Origin: Calliopum simillimum
Lineage: Eukaryota; Arthropoda; Insecta; Diptera; Lauxaniidae
NCBI GenBank assembly: GCA_951812925.1
Contig: OX638368.1
Span: 9,441,994-9,505,993, forward strand
Length of the DNA stretch: 64,000 nucleotides
Direction: 5' to 3'
In this document: piece after piece, positions 35,452 to 46,886 of the stretch
How positions within the stretch are numbered: position 1 is the stretch's first letter
Layout of the letters: every line of letters begins with the position of its first letter
Made by a program: the position numbers and the translations under genes
The notes under the pieces: generated by a model
Told to the model about the DNA's origin: nothing
Databases searched by the model: none
Seen by the model: the letters and a program-made list of their open reading frames with translations, nothing else

Positions 35452-38317
35452 CTCTTCGGTATTAACAAAACACTTCCATGCAACAATCACAAACCCATTA
35501 TATGTTGTGCAGTATAATAGTCATTGAGCTCTGAATAATGATCCATTGTATTTTTGCTGAAAGATTAAACTCGGTACCCACTTCGAACAGAGCTTTCTCA
35601 TGTAAAAATTTGTTAGCAAAATACTGATCACTGCCTTCTTCCATCTCTAATGGCTCAGTTTTCTCATGAAACTTTACTTTTCGGTCTTCCAAAACAATTT
35701 TGGGCACTTATCTTAAATTTTACCAAAATTGGACTGTCTTAAAACAAGATTCTGGTTTTTATCAAAACATGATTATTTATTGCATAAAAATTCAACTTTG
35801 CTCCCAGAATAACAGCAATCACCCAATAAAATTGCGTACTGTGTGGTGCAAACAAACCTTGACCTTTCGTTTATATTCAATGTGATTCAGTGTAAGTATT
35901 TAATTTAAAAATTAAACAAAAATACACACAATCAGTTAATTTCCACAAAAAACGAAACCTTATGCAAATTATGAAAAATCCCGAAAAGTATGCCACAAAT
36001 GATATTTCACGCTGGCCGGCGGGCATTAAAGCCTGTCATACATAACTTTAATATTTTCTTTTTTTTTTTGTGTCTTTTAGTCCGTAGTTTCCAACAAAAC
36101 AATGTAAAAATTTGCGTTGGCGATATGTTTTTTCCTTTTTTATATTTTTTTCCTGTGTCGCTTAACAAATAAATTAAGGGCAATTGCAAATTTCAAGTGG
36201 GCCAGAGTCCTCTGATTTCCCGCTCTTAAAGACGCCTCTGATTCTAATGAAATATATAAAAAAAACATCAAAAAAACAATATCACACAACACAATGTTGA
36301 TTTTTCATTATTATGGCGCCAACGTAAATTTGAGTTTTGCAAAAAAAGTTATGTTACCAGTGGCAAATGGAAAGTTTAGTGAAAATTCTTGGAAATTCAC
36401 GATAAATTGTAATGTGCTTTTGTGTTATAATATGGTTTTGGCTGACTTTTGCTTCAACTGTTTATGTTTTCACGCTACAGGCTTTGCTGGCGCTCAAAGG
36501 AAATTCTTTTTTTTATGCTGCTGTTATATTTCAAGTGAACTTTTCCGTCAGAGTGAGCATTTGTTAGCTGTTTTTATAAAAGTTAGCCTTTATTCAATGG
36601 CAATGTGCTTTTCATTTGTATGACCAGGCTAAGAATTCAGTTGCAATGCAAAAAATGCAAGTACCTAACTGTTGATTGCAGTTTTAACCGCTGTTTTGTG
36701 TATTGGTAGGTAATGAAAGGTGCTATTTCTGGCTTTTCATTGGCAAAGTTCATATACTTTTTCTAAAAGTATAAGCATTTATCTTTAAAATGGTTTAAAG
36801 GAATTAATTTATCGTGATATTTGCAAAAATTAAAGCCATTCCAAAATTATTTCCTATTTAAGCACATACTACATGTCGTATGTGTAACATTTAATTACCA
36901 TGAAAAAAGCTTTTTATTAACACTTTTCTGCACTTTTTGCGGTGGTGAACACTCAATAAGTTAGAAAATGTGAATAATATTTTATGAAGGGGAGAAATTC
37001 GACTAAATCGAAAAAGTATATGTTGAACCTATGGCTAAAATAGATAAAAAAATAAGTGCTTTTGGGTCTCTTTATGTAAAATATTGCAGTCCAAATGTCT
37101 CGAGCTAAGCTAATAAAATGACTAACAACAAAAACAAAAAAAAAAGGAAATATTTGCTCACTTTGAAGTTTTACCCCAAAAAGACCGTAGAATAAAAAAA
37201 AAAACTTTAAGCCCTTGCAAAAATATTGCAAAATTCAGTTTATTCACCCATATATGAATACTTATATGTTTTGCTTATATCGAATACCAAAAGTTGTTTA
37301 CTTTCAATTAAGAATAAAATGTGCTAAAAAAATATGCTTGAAAACTGAATTAAAAAGTATGATTTCTGAAACAAAAGAGGAAAATTGCACTTGACGAAAG
37401 CAGCAGTAGGCAGAAGATTGAAAGTTCATAGCCTTAAGGTAGATAACAAATGGAATTTGGTAGCAGCAAGAAATGTCAAATGGTTTATTGTAACATCATT
37501 GGGTCATATGAAAAAAACTTTCTAAAGAATTAAAAGCTGAAAAAACAATACAAAATGACGCACGCATTCAAGCGATTTAATTAGCGTGGGTATTTTGTAA
37601 GGACTTCGATGATATTTTAAGAATTTTATCCAAACGATACCTGAAAATATATGAGACACTAAATATTTTATAAATAGAAATTGATAGTTGGGACGAGAAG
37701 ACGAGAGAAATGTAACTGATAATGGTATACCAAACTTTTTCTTAGAAATCTCGCATAATCGAAACTTTCCTAAGAAAAATTAGACAAGTAATTATTAAAT
37801 TCTGAAAAATTCAAGAAGGAGTAAATAAAGTAAAGTAAATATTAGATTTGAATTAATTAAGCATATTAAGTGATTTACCGGATATTTCAGTAAATTGAAA
37901 AATGCACAAAAACGCAAACTAAAACCATGTGAAATTTATAACAAACTATGTAAAACAAGGGTCACAGAGTAATGTGTAAAAATTTTACACAGAATCTTAG
38001 CAAAAGTTACTCTGAAATGAGAGAGTTACCGATGTGGAAGAGTAAAATTTGCGTGGACCCCTTTTACAAAGTTGGTGCGAAATTTCACACAGTTTTATTT
38101 AAAGTGCATTTATGTGATGATGACGCTTTGATTATATCTCTAAATCAGTATTTTCTAAAGTAGACCAGGTTCTTACTTAGATCAATGAAAGAAAATATTG
38201 ATAGCTCATGAGATGTAAATGGAGGTTCACATATAAAGTGAATACTTAGTTACCATCAAGCATCCCGCTCATTTTTTTTTAGTTAACATATTGAAGATCA
38301 TCACGGAGTACACACTT

Positions 38318-39213
38318 GGAACAATTGAGGCATTGTGTGCAATAACGCCATAAGTCGACGAATGTCATTTCAAGATAATTCATTTTAAAGTTTCTAAATG
38401 CTATACAAAGAGCAAACCATCAATTAAACCTTGGAAAACAAATTTATTCAATTAACACTAATAAAATGAGTAAATGATTACCGCTAACACATAATACTAA
38501 TGCATATTGACAGAATTATCGAAGAAGGAAAATTTAAATTATAGGGCGTTATTGCATAAATCCATTTGACTATCACAGGAGTAACGTTAGCATTTTGTTT
38601 GGAAAACCGTCAACACTAATCGGATTTTAATGATTTTTTTTTTTTAAATGAGGTGAATGAAAAGTACTTTAGCCTCAACTATTTTAAAATGAGCGTTTTT
38701 CTTTATTTTTTTAATATTTTAATTTTATATAATGCATGCATACATTTGCATCTAAATTTGCAACTGGTAAATATTTTTATTTTTACTCAAGACCAAAGTG
38801 CCTGACGAAAAAAGTGTAAGGCATAAAATGCTTAGAATTGTCCAAGGAATGCGTGTGAATTACTTCATTTTTTTTTGACTGATTTTTGAAAAATTATAAA
38901 ATGTTTCAAAAAATTCTGAAAAAATTCACAGGTATTCTTTGGACAGTTCTAAGCATTTTTTGCCAAATATGTATACTTTTTTCGTTAAGTGCCTTGGTTT
39001 TGCGTAAAAATAGTTTTTTCTACCGCAAACTGATTTATGCAATAACGCCCCAAGTCGCACTACGACCTTCTTGCACGCAACTCTTCAAACAGTATTTATT
39101 GCTTCACCACATTTTGTGATCGGAATTGGAAGTTGAAATTAAGTACACATATACTTGAGGACCCAAACTAAGTCGACTTAGGGTATTATTGTTCGCAGCG
39201 CCTCAATTGTTCT
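38318..39213. repeat. Inverted-repeat element of ~900 bp with an F2 fragment inside
   Basis: Left end GGAACAATTGAGGCATTGTG...CAATAACGCCATAAGTCGAC and right end GTCGACTTAGGGTATTATTG...CTCAATTGTTC are inverted. A second mirrored pair, GGGCGTTATTGCATAAA at 38544 and TTTATGCAATAACGCCCC at 39034, lies inside. Between them, 38805-39035 matches family F2 (GCTTAGAATTG, TTCTAAGCATTTTTTGCC). Confidence 0.65.
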
Positions 39214-39603
39214 TAACAGCGCGGTAGTTGAATGAAACTAAACTTCTATCGGCCCAGACTCCTTTACTTCTCCCTATCGCGATGTACAATCCAAAGATCG
39301 CTTCTTCCTCGCTATCCGATTTCTCAGGATGACAAATAATATATTTAACCGGTAATACTCTAAGACAGTGTTTCTTTTTGGATATTTAAGCACACCAAAA
39401 ATATTTGAAATTATTTATAAAAATTACTTGAGGCATAGTAGATAGTCTCTCATCTACTTCCCATTTCAATAACCTTTTCTATGTGACTTTTGGGCACTCA
39501 CACCTTCTACTGCTTTATGAATTCTATCGAAGGGCTTGGCGGTAAACCTCTATGTGTAGTTTCCTTAGATCCAGAACCATGTGTGTTGCTTGATATCATT
39601 TGA

Positions 39604-40318
39604 TACACAGAAAAAAAAAAAATATTGGTCAATCCAACCGATTTCAACGATAGAAATTGCACCAACCCGCAGTAAAGGTTAAATTGATTGTGCAGTCCAG
39701 TAAAATTACTGTAAAAATAGTACTGTACAGTTGCTGTTAAAATGTTTAGGTACTGTGAAAACAGTTAATTTAACCTATATTTTCGATAGAAATTGCACCA
39801 ATCCGGAGTTTTTGTATTTTGACCGTAGAACTCTGTAAATTTACAGTTTACTGGCTTAGAAACTATCAATCGCAGTTACAGTAAAAATAACCTTCTTAAA
39901 AGGTCAGCTAACAACATAAACTGTTCCAAACAGTTAAAACTGTTTTGGAACGGTTTCATAGTTAGCACCCCAGAAGGGCTGTAACTAGCCGTTTCCAAAA
40001 ACTCGTAGAAATTGTAGCAAACAACTTCTTCGGCGACACCATTTCAAATGGCAAAATATCAGTACAACTCTAGCAAACTTATGTTGATTTATTCTTAAAC
40101 AATGTGAGAATTTTATGAACTTGTTAAAAACTCAATTCAAAATGTTATTCATATGAAAACAAAAAATTTATGGCATACAAAATGTACAGTTGAATTCAAC
40201 TGTAGAAAAGTGAAGCTGATTCTGAAATTTTAAATTTTTGTTTTTGTTTCCTATAGAAAATTTGAAAAACTATAGAATACAAAATTTATAGTTTACCGTC
40301 AGTTTTTTTTTCTGTGTA
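39604..40318. mobile_element. DNA element with TACACAGAAAAAAA ends (~715 bp)
   Basis: Begins TACACAGAAAAAAAAAAA and ends TTTTTTTTTCTGTGTA. The interior has two blocks with GATAGAAATTGCACCAA (near 39649 and 39784). No ORF. The right part recurs inverted at 12034-12215. Superfamily not assigned. Confidence 0.75.
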
Positions 40319-40844
40319 TGGACATCTGATCTCATTTTAGATGTAATTCAATTTTTGCAATGCTAATCTTTTCTGACATATGGCAACGCAAGCGGTTAAT
40401 GGATTAAATTAAGCAATATGCAAGGTTGTCACAAACGACCTTATAGGCTGCTTTAAATTTTAACGACTACATCCCAGATCTACAATAGATTATTTATATA
40501 CATATACTGGTAGTAGTTGGAACTTTCTTGACGTCTTCATAAAATGTCTTCAGTCACTAACAACGTTTCATCGTCCTGAAATGAAGTGCCATTGTATTTA
40601 AGTCATTTGCTTATTGTTTTGCTTACTTCTCTACTCGTATTACACTCAAATTTTCATCTCGTTGCTAGTAATAACGTAGCATTCTCAACATTTCTCAATA
40701 TTTCTTTGCAACAAATGAATTTCTGCTGATCTTTTGACATTTAGTACGCACGACACTAGATGTTGCTGAGTAACAAAAGTGTGCAGTTGAGATTTACTTA
40801 ATCTCAATTTTTACCAGTGATGCCACATTATAAAATTTTATATA

Positions 40845-41099
40845 AATTGAGGAGTGGCCGTACCAAAAGGCCTAAGTACCAAAAGTAATGTCATACTTTT
40901 TATGTGCTTTATAGTCAGTAATTTGACTGCTATAATTTTTTCAACATAATGACATGAATTTCAAACTATCAACTAAATTTTCAGTGAAAATAGAAAACAA
41001 TTTTATTAATTTCTAACAAAATGTCAACCGTTTCATATAATGACACTACTTTTGCTTCGAAATGGTACTTAGGCCCTTTGGTACGGCCACTCCTCAATT
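40845..41099. mobile_element. Palindromic MITE of 255 bp beside the aldolase exon B acceptor
   Basis: Ends AATTGAGGAGTGGCCGTACC and GGTACGGCCACTCCTCAATT are exact inverses; inner GGCCTAAGTACC and GGTACTTAGGCC also mirror. Its right edge is about 54 bases from the acceptor at 41153. A partial relative is at the right edge of the window (about 63905-64000). Confidence 0.9.
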
Positions 41100-41153
41100 G
41101 TTTTTTCTTCTACGTAAATATTAATTTTATTTTTACTTTTTTTTATTTTACAG

Positions 41154-41249
41154 GGTAACGGTGAAGCCGCTGTTGGCAAATATGTTGCTGGTAGTGTTGT
41201 TGGTGCTGGTGCCGATGCAGCATTGTTTGTTGCCAATCACGCTTATTAA
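41154..41249 (+). CDS. Ald: Aldolase alternative last coding exon B (tail ...NHAY)
   Basis: After the strong acceptor TTTTTTTTATTTTACAG (41153), phase 0 gives GNGEAAVGKYVAGSVVGAGA then DAALFVANHAY and TAA. It is 31 codons plus stop, giving a 364-residue protein with 333 shared residues. GKYVAGS and LFVANHAY are the usual aldolase C terminus. The pyrimidine tract is much stronger than that of exon A, suggesting this is the default form. A MITE ends only about 54 bases upstream. A minus-strand ORF at 41576-41148 is a shadow. Confidence 0.95.
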   Translation, partial: GNGEAAVGKYVAGSVVGAGADAALFVANHAY

Positions 41250-42230
41250 ACTAAAACAACAACAACAACAATTATTTACATATGTAGCATGGAGTGGATG
41301 AGCAAAGAACCTATGTGGTGTCAAATCACAACAACATGACCAGAACATCAACGTAAACACCACACTAACAAAGAGCAAAAGGGATAACAACCGTGAAAGT
41401 TTAAGTTGTAAAAAATTAAGTGAAAAGACCTGAAAAGCAACAACAAAAGTCGCAGTAGATGAATTTTTAAATATAAAGCACAATAAAAGTAACAACAACA
41501 AAAAATCAAACATGTTCAAGAATAAATTGTTAAATATACTTAAGTAGAAAATGGCCCAGCGCGCAAAATAAAGCAAATAAAAAAATGAAAAATGATAAAA
41601 AATAATTGCATGAAGTCTTAGAAATTCAAAATAAAACCATTATCCTGTGTCAGATCCTTTCTTCCCACCCGCCGCATATAAGCAAATGCAAAAAAAACAA
41701 CAGAAAAAATTTAAACAATAAAAACTGTTTTCAGGGTTATATCTAATATCTAAGAACAAATTTTGAAATCAACATAGAAAAAACAACAACAACAATTAAG
41801 AATTATCAAGAAAACAACAACAACAACAAATGGCTGACATTACTATTATTGTTATTTCATATTATTATCATTATTATTATTATTATTATTATAATAATTA
41901 TTAAGTTAAAAAGATGATGAAAGAATTTAAAGTTAAAAATTTTAAATAAACAAATTGTATCAATTACAAAAAAAACAACATATTTTTGTTGCATATTTTT
42001 TGGTGTTATCTGCATACTGGCTGTATGTGGGTGTTTTCATTTTCTACCGTTTCTACGTTTTCTTTTCAAAGGCAAAGAACAATTTTAATTTTTTTGATTT
42101 CTTTTTTATTTTCAGCTTCATAATGTTACACATAATTACCTGCATATCCTTGTAAATTACTCAAAATACAGAATTTCTCATTAAAAAAGTTTATAAATGT
42201 TATAAAAAAAAACACAATAAAACAAAGTTA
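41250..42230 (+). other. Ald 3' UTR and downstream sequence
   Basis: CAA-rich sequence (ACAACAACAACA) typical of fly UTRs follows the stop. AATAAA signals are at 41567-41572, around 41627 and near 42218, any of which could direct cleavage. An (ATT)n run lies at 41840-41890. Confidence 0.6.
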
Positions 42231-42457
42231 AAAAATTGTGCAAAAATTTGATGTTGGATTTTATTTTATTGCTACAGTTTTTCTTTCAGAATGCTGATCG
42301 GATTGCATTATCAAGCAATCTTATACAAGAGTGTTCGAAAAAGAATATTATAAACATAAGTTCAATTTTTGAAGAAGGCCGTTTATCCCTGTAATGCTCA
42401 ATCAGACCAGTAGCCATCTTTCATTAGAATCCTTCAATGAATGACCATGACAAAGGG

Positions 42458-43110
42458 TGTCCCAGAACTCACGCAAGATTTGAATTTGCCGCTGCTTGTG
42501 CGGCGGGAAGTGTTGTCTGTTTGACAGCTGACAGCTTAAGGTTAGTAAAACTGCATTGAAAGAAAATAGTTAACGCTTCATCAACAAAATTCAGCCATAC
42601 TTATGAGAAATGGTCATGGAAAATTTCAACGAAATAGTGTCCCATAGTTCACGCAAGATTTGAATTTATCGCCATTTGTGCGGCAAAGTGCTGCGAACAA
42701 AAAAAAAAAAAAAAAAAAACCATTTGACAGCTGTCATTTTAAAGTTCGAAAAATGCATTGATAGATTAGATTTAAATCCTACAATTACTATACATTTTAC
42801 TGATGTATTTAATATTTGCATCTTAGCATTTTTCATATAATTCTATACTTTTTACAGCACCAAAAATATCAGTTTTTGTTATTATTTCATATTTAAATGT
42901 ACGAGCTAAATATTTAAGTACCTTTTGTCTCCAAATAATTTGAACTTAAACATGAGGAGATTCAATGCAGCATCTACGAAATTCAGCAATATTAGTGCAA
43001 AATGGTATTGGAAAATTTCGACAAAATAGTATTCCATTTGTGAAATAAAGTGTTGCTAATTAAAAAAAGGAAATATTTGACAACTGATACTTAGTATAAA
43101 AATTGGAAAA
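42458..43110. repeat. Degenerate tandem repeat, three ~180-bp units
   Basis: The phrases GTGTCCCA(G/T)A(A/G)(C/T)TCACGCAAG, TTGAATTT(G/A)(C/T)CGC, TGTGCGGC, TTTGACAGCTG and ATTCAGCCATA/ATTCAGCAATA recur from about 42458, 42640 and 42950 with increasing decay. Not coding. Confidence 0.6.
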
Positions 43111-43218
43111 AAGTTTACAATTTATCGGAATATTTGCAGGAGTTATAGTCAATTAAAAATATAACATACCACCTATTTCATCATATGGGCATTTCCCAGG
43201 TGACAAACGTGACCGTCG

Positions 43219-44102
43219 CACAGTGTGAGATTTTGCCAAACTAGAACGTCAAAATTCAATTTTAGCCGTAGTTTCAAGTTGAAATTTTGTATATGTGCTT
43301 TAATTTTTTATGCGAAGGTTTGGTTCAGAGATGAACAAAATCGGACAAAATCTACTTACACCTCCCGTACAAATGTGCCTTTTGTTTTGTAAAAAACAAT
43401 TGAAAAAAATTGGTTTTAATGAAGATATCATCTTGAAAATTTGTATTTACCATTTCAGTGGTAACTGAATACTACTATCAAAAAATGGGAGTGATTAAAA
43501 GAGATAACATACATTTTTTTTTTAATGATTTCAGTGCAAACGTTCATTATAACATTTCAGTCATTGTAAAAAAAGTAGCCTTTGGGCAAAAAATGGGCAA
43601 GATTTTATTTTTTAAATCTATTCTCTGAGTATGCATGCTCACACTGTATGCTTTGTCATAGCCTAACCACGCCCAACTTGTAAGTTATAGTCTATGAAAG
43701 ATTCAAGATTTTTGAAATTTGTCTTAACTTTTAGCTGATTATAAAATTATTTGATTAAAATACTTAAGTGCAAATGTAAGGGTTGTGTATAGCAGAAATT
43801 TTTAGTGAAAGTATTGACCTTTAATGCAAAAAACTTTTTGCCAAAAAACAAACGCGCACAACTTCAATTTGATCGCTCAAAGTTTTGTTATCGATGCAAG
43901 CTTAAAAATTTGTTTTTGCATGCTGTTCAATAGTACGTGTTTGATAGCTATTATCATGCCAATGACATTTATTTTATTCTCTTTTATGCTTATTTTCGTA
44001 ACAATTGGAATATTTTCTAGCAAATTACAATATATGATCGATTTTGAAGCGCATTGTTTATTTTCATTTTGACGTCCTAGTTTGGCAAAATCTCACACTG
44101 TG
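43219..44102. mobile_element. Transib-like non-autonomous element, 884 bp
   Basis: The ends are 37-bp inverted repeats with one mismatch, starting CACAGTGTGAGATTTTGCCA. The flanks CGTCG (43214-43218) and CGTGG (44103-44107) look like a 5-bp GC-rich target duplication with one change. A CACNRTG start and a 5-bp duplication are the marks of Transib, the superfamily related to RAG1. No transposase frame is visible; the 82-codon ORF near 43824 is hydrophobic with no known motif. Confidence 0.6.
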
Positions 44103-44922
44103 CGTGGTACACATTTAAAGTGCAAAAAAGTGAAAGTAAAACATATTTTTATTTTAGTTTTTTCTTTACATTATAGCTCTTTAGTAGTACTGTAATTAGT
44201 GGCAACTTTAATAGCAGGCGAAGTCCTGGTTCCAAGATACACGCAAAACAAAAAGACACAAAACGAACGTGACTAAAAATTGAAGTACTTTTCGTGCCTA
44301 TTCAAACAAAGTCAGAATTCAGCTAAACAAGTCAGAATTTTTTAGTGCGACTAATCTTAGAATCTCATGCAATAATGTTACTTTATAATGTTTTTCGTTT
44401 GATTCATATATCTACTGTAGTTTTCTTTGTTTTGATCATAATCTGAATCGATACGTGACAATATGAACGTGACATTTTTTCCACCATAAAAATTTTAAAT
44501 TGAAAATTTTTAAAAACCAGAATTTCTCAGTGAATGTTGGATCACCTTATCTTGTTAAGTTGACGTGGCATCACAAATTTTTCCAAAAGATGTCATCTAT
44601 AGCTATCCATTTTATATATGTACCAAATCTCATAAATTATGAACTTCTTTTTTTATGGGCGTGGCATGGCTCATTTTCCCAGGGAACATTATTTGTCCTG
44701 GTGCTCTGATAAACATGTATCAAATTTCATTCATGTGCGATAAATATTTTCGGAGATATGATTTTGTGGGGCCTTAATACCCCCATTTTTTCCAGTACAC
44801 ATTATTTGGTACTCTTTACACATGTACCAAATTTCAACCATGTACGTTGGACATTTTGGCGGAAATGCCGATGAGCAACACGTCATATGAGTATCATGTG
44901 AATAACATGGACAATTTATGTG
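44103..44922. other. Intergenic, decayed repeat-like sequence
   Basis: Repeated phrases TGTACCAAAT(C/T)T and CATGTA-CAAATTTCA occur near 44620, 44715 and 44825. No gene. Confidence 0.4.
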
Positions 44923-45099
44923 ATGCCGTTTGGTGTTTTTAATGGAATGATTTATTGGAAAATGTTCCAAGCGTGTTTTGATGACATTGTAATCGGTGGA
45001 AAAGATTTTGAGAATTAACTGAAAAATCTAGAGAATGTATTTGAACACTTGGAAGCAGGTTGCCTAAAGTTAAGTGCAAAAAAGTGTTCACATTTGTAG
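44923..45099 (+). pseudogene. Fragment of a retrotransposon reverse transcriptase, broken
   Basis: Plus-strand translation gives MPFGVFNGMIYWKMFQACFD then DIVIGGKDFEN, a TAA stop, and LKNLENVFEHLEAGCLKLSA. MPFG, the [YF]xDDI box (here CFDDIV) and the following VFxxLxxxxLKL helix are in the order and spacing found in Ty3/gypsy reverse transcriptase. The first half of the box is shortened. It is unrelated in position to the intact element at 46144-57586 and on the other strand. Confidence 0.75.
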
Positions 45100-45462
45100 C
45101 GAGTAGCTTAATACATATCTTGTATACTATGTAGGTAAGCCTTTTAGAAAATATTCGCTCTTGATTGCGAAAAGATGTTTTTTAAATCATTGTATACGGA
45201 GCTATTTCGTATAATAAGAAGCTAAATAGTATGTTCTATGGTCAAAAAAACCAGATGCTAAAAATGCGAATGCATGAAATCAATTTCTTTTGACAAAAAC
45301 CTATTTTCAAATATCTAAACTGTGATGCAAGAAGTTAAAATCGTTTTTAAATAAGAATATCTTATTTGTGAAATTTTATCAAATTCATTAGGATTTCTTC
45401 AAATCGTTATAGTTTCCATTCAAAATAAGTTTCTTGATGCCATTAAAAATTATATTTTAGTA

Positions 45463-45768
45463 ATGCTTTAGACAGATGGCAGCTGCATTGCACGTCTCAG
45501 ACGCAGTAATATGAAACTTTTTATTGCATGATTTAAGGCATTTTTTAAAAACATATTTCATAGACGAAAAAAAAAAGAAAATTTCCCAATTCGGGGTCCA
45601 AAAAATTCTAAAACATAAAAAACAAGATTAATTAAGCATCAGAAAAGCTAGTCAGATTTTTTTGGACCCTGAATTGGGAAATTTTCTCTTAGTCAATGTC
45701 TATGAAATGTGTATTTAAAAAATGCCTAAAGTCATGCAATAAAAAGTTTCACATTATTGCATCTGGCA
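45463..45768. mobile_element. Palindromic MITE family M1, copy 7 (right end cut)
   Basis: Left end AATGCTTTAGACAGATGGCA and the family core are present. The right end breaks off after TTATTGCATCTG, before the expected CTGCCGTCTGTC. Confidence 0.8.
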
Positions 45769-46143
45769 TAAGTGTATTTATCTACAAAAACGTATATTTT
45801 TTAAAATTACACGATATGTTTTCGAACACAACATGCAGACCTACTTTGGAATACGCATGGAAAACTTTTGATATCATGCCAAAAAATGCATAAAATTGTT
45901 TATTAAAACGAAACCATTTACAATTAGTTGCAACATTTAGGCTGCAAAAACCGATGCAATTTAAACAACGTGGCGAAATCATCGATGTGAAAAATTTGAA
46001 GAAAAAAACTTTTAATGAAAAATAAAAAAATTACTTTGTGTCTGCATTATGAATGTGTTAACCACAAAAGTCAATTAACAAAAAAAAAAAAATAAAAAAA
46101 TCATAGATATTTATTTCAATTTATTGACGGAAAAGGTCTTGTT

Positions 46144-46871
46144 TGTTGTAACTTTTTCTTCTGAGGACCAAGTTGATGAAACTCTTCTCCGGAGGATCCA
46201 AAACAAGCACTTTAACCTTTTTACCTTTAACACTTATTTGTTTATTAAATAAAATTTCTACTTCTTCATCCAAAACAAACACTTGAACTTTTTACTTTTT
46301 AACACTTATTCATTTATTAAAATAAAAATTTAACTTCTTTACTTTTACTGCAAGGTTTTACTTGCTTAGATACTAGTTGGACAAGACAAGACCAAACAAG
46401 ACAAGAGACCGTTCCTTAATCGAACGGTTTATTTATTAGATAATTTCCGATCGCTGGAAAAAGCTCTAAGTGTCGTGAAACGAGCTTTTCACCTCGTTTC
46501 GTACCTGAGCTTGTTTCAACCTTCGGGAGACGCTGTGAGTTTGCCTTGCTGAACACCAATTGGTTCGATCACGTACGCGACTTCCGATTCTCAGGCTTTT
46601 GCTAGACACATTCCGTTCAGGTGTCCATAGCAAAAGCGTGTTGTTTGTGTATTTAGTAGTCTAAATTGCTTTGACTAAAATTGAAATCACACGATTGACG
46701 ATGTTGGATACATTCCATTTTGGTATCCCACGGTTTGTCTTTAGCTGAAACTCGATCAATCGATGTGCAAGCAAAGGAATGTTCTGTATTTAATTAGGGT
46801 GTATGTATAAAAATATTTAGTAGTCCCTTTTTGAATGAATTATGAAATAAGTGCTTAGCAAACTCACAACA
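46144..46871 (-). repeat. 3' LTR of the Ty3/gypsy element
   Basis: 728 bp, direct repeat of 56859-57586, with TG...CA ends. An AATAAA on the minus strand lies at 46428-46433 and could serve as the polyadenylation signal. Confidence 0.96.
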
Positions 46872-46886
46872 TCCCTCCCCCCTTAG
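46872..46886 (-). other. Polypurine tract of the retrotransposon
   Basis: The minus strand reads TAAGGGGGGAGGGA directly before the 3' LTR start (TGTTGTGAG). This is the primer for plus-strand synthesis. Confidence 0.9.

Larger units (their letters stand above)
22963..41153 (+). other. Giant 3' intron of Ald (with exon A inside)
   Basis: The spans are 8.1 kb from the donor to exon A and 18.2 kb to exon B. Apart from exon A it contains no coding sequence I recognise. Dispersed elements listed separately: MITE M1 copies 2-6, palindromes at 23439, 30537, 34941 and 40845, inverted-repeat elements at 38318 and 39604. The remaining stretches (for example 26134-29509, 31138-34096, 35452-38317) are AT-rich with nothing else identifiable. 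Confidence 0.8.

Noticed and set aside
36481..36570. Possible third aldolase last exon: an acceptor-like CACGCTACAG followed by GCTTTGCTGGCGCTCAAAGG, which in one frame reads FAGAQRKF, a little like LACQGKY.
   Set aside because: The frame that resembles aldolase is not phase 0, there is no AGS or FVANHxY tail, and the downstream residues are unrelated. Most likely chance.
41148..41576. Minus-strand ORF of 142 codons over the aldolase last exon.
   Set aside because: Its Leu/Cys-rich runs come from the complement of CAA-rich UTR and the Ald exon; it is a shadow.
44500..44709. 69-codon plus-strand ORF near the retroelement relic.
   Set aside because: Lies in repeat-like sequence, with no domain and no link to the reverse transcriptase fragment.
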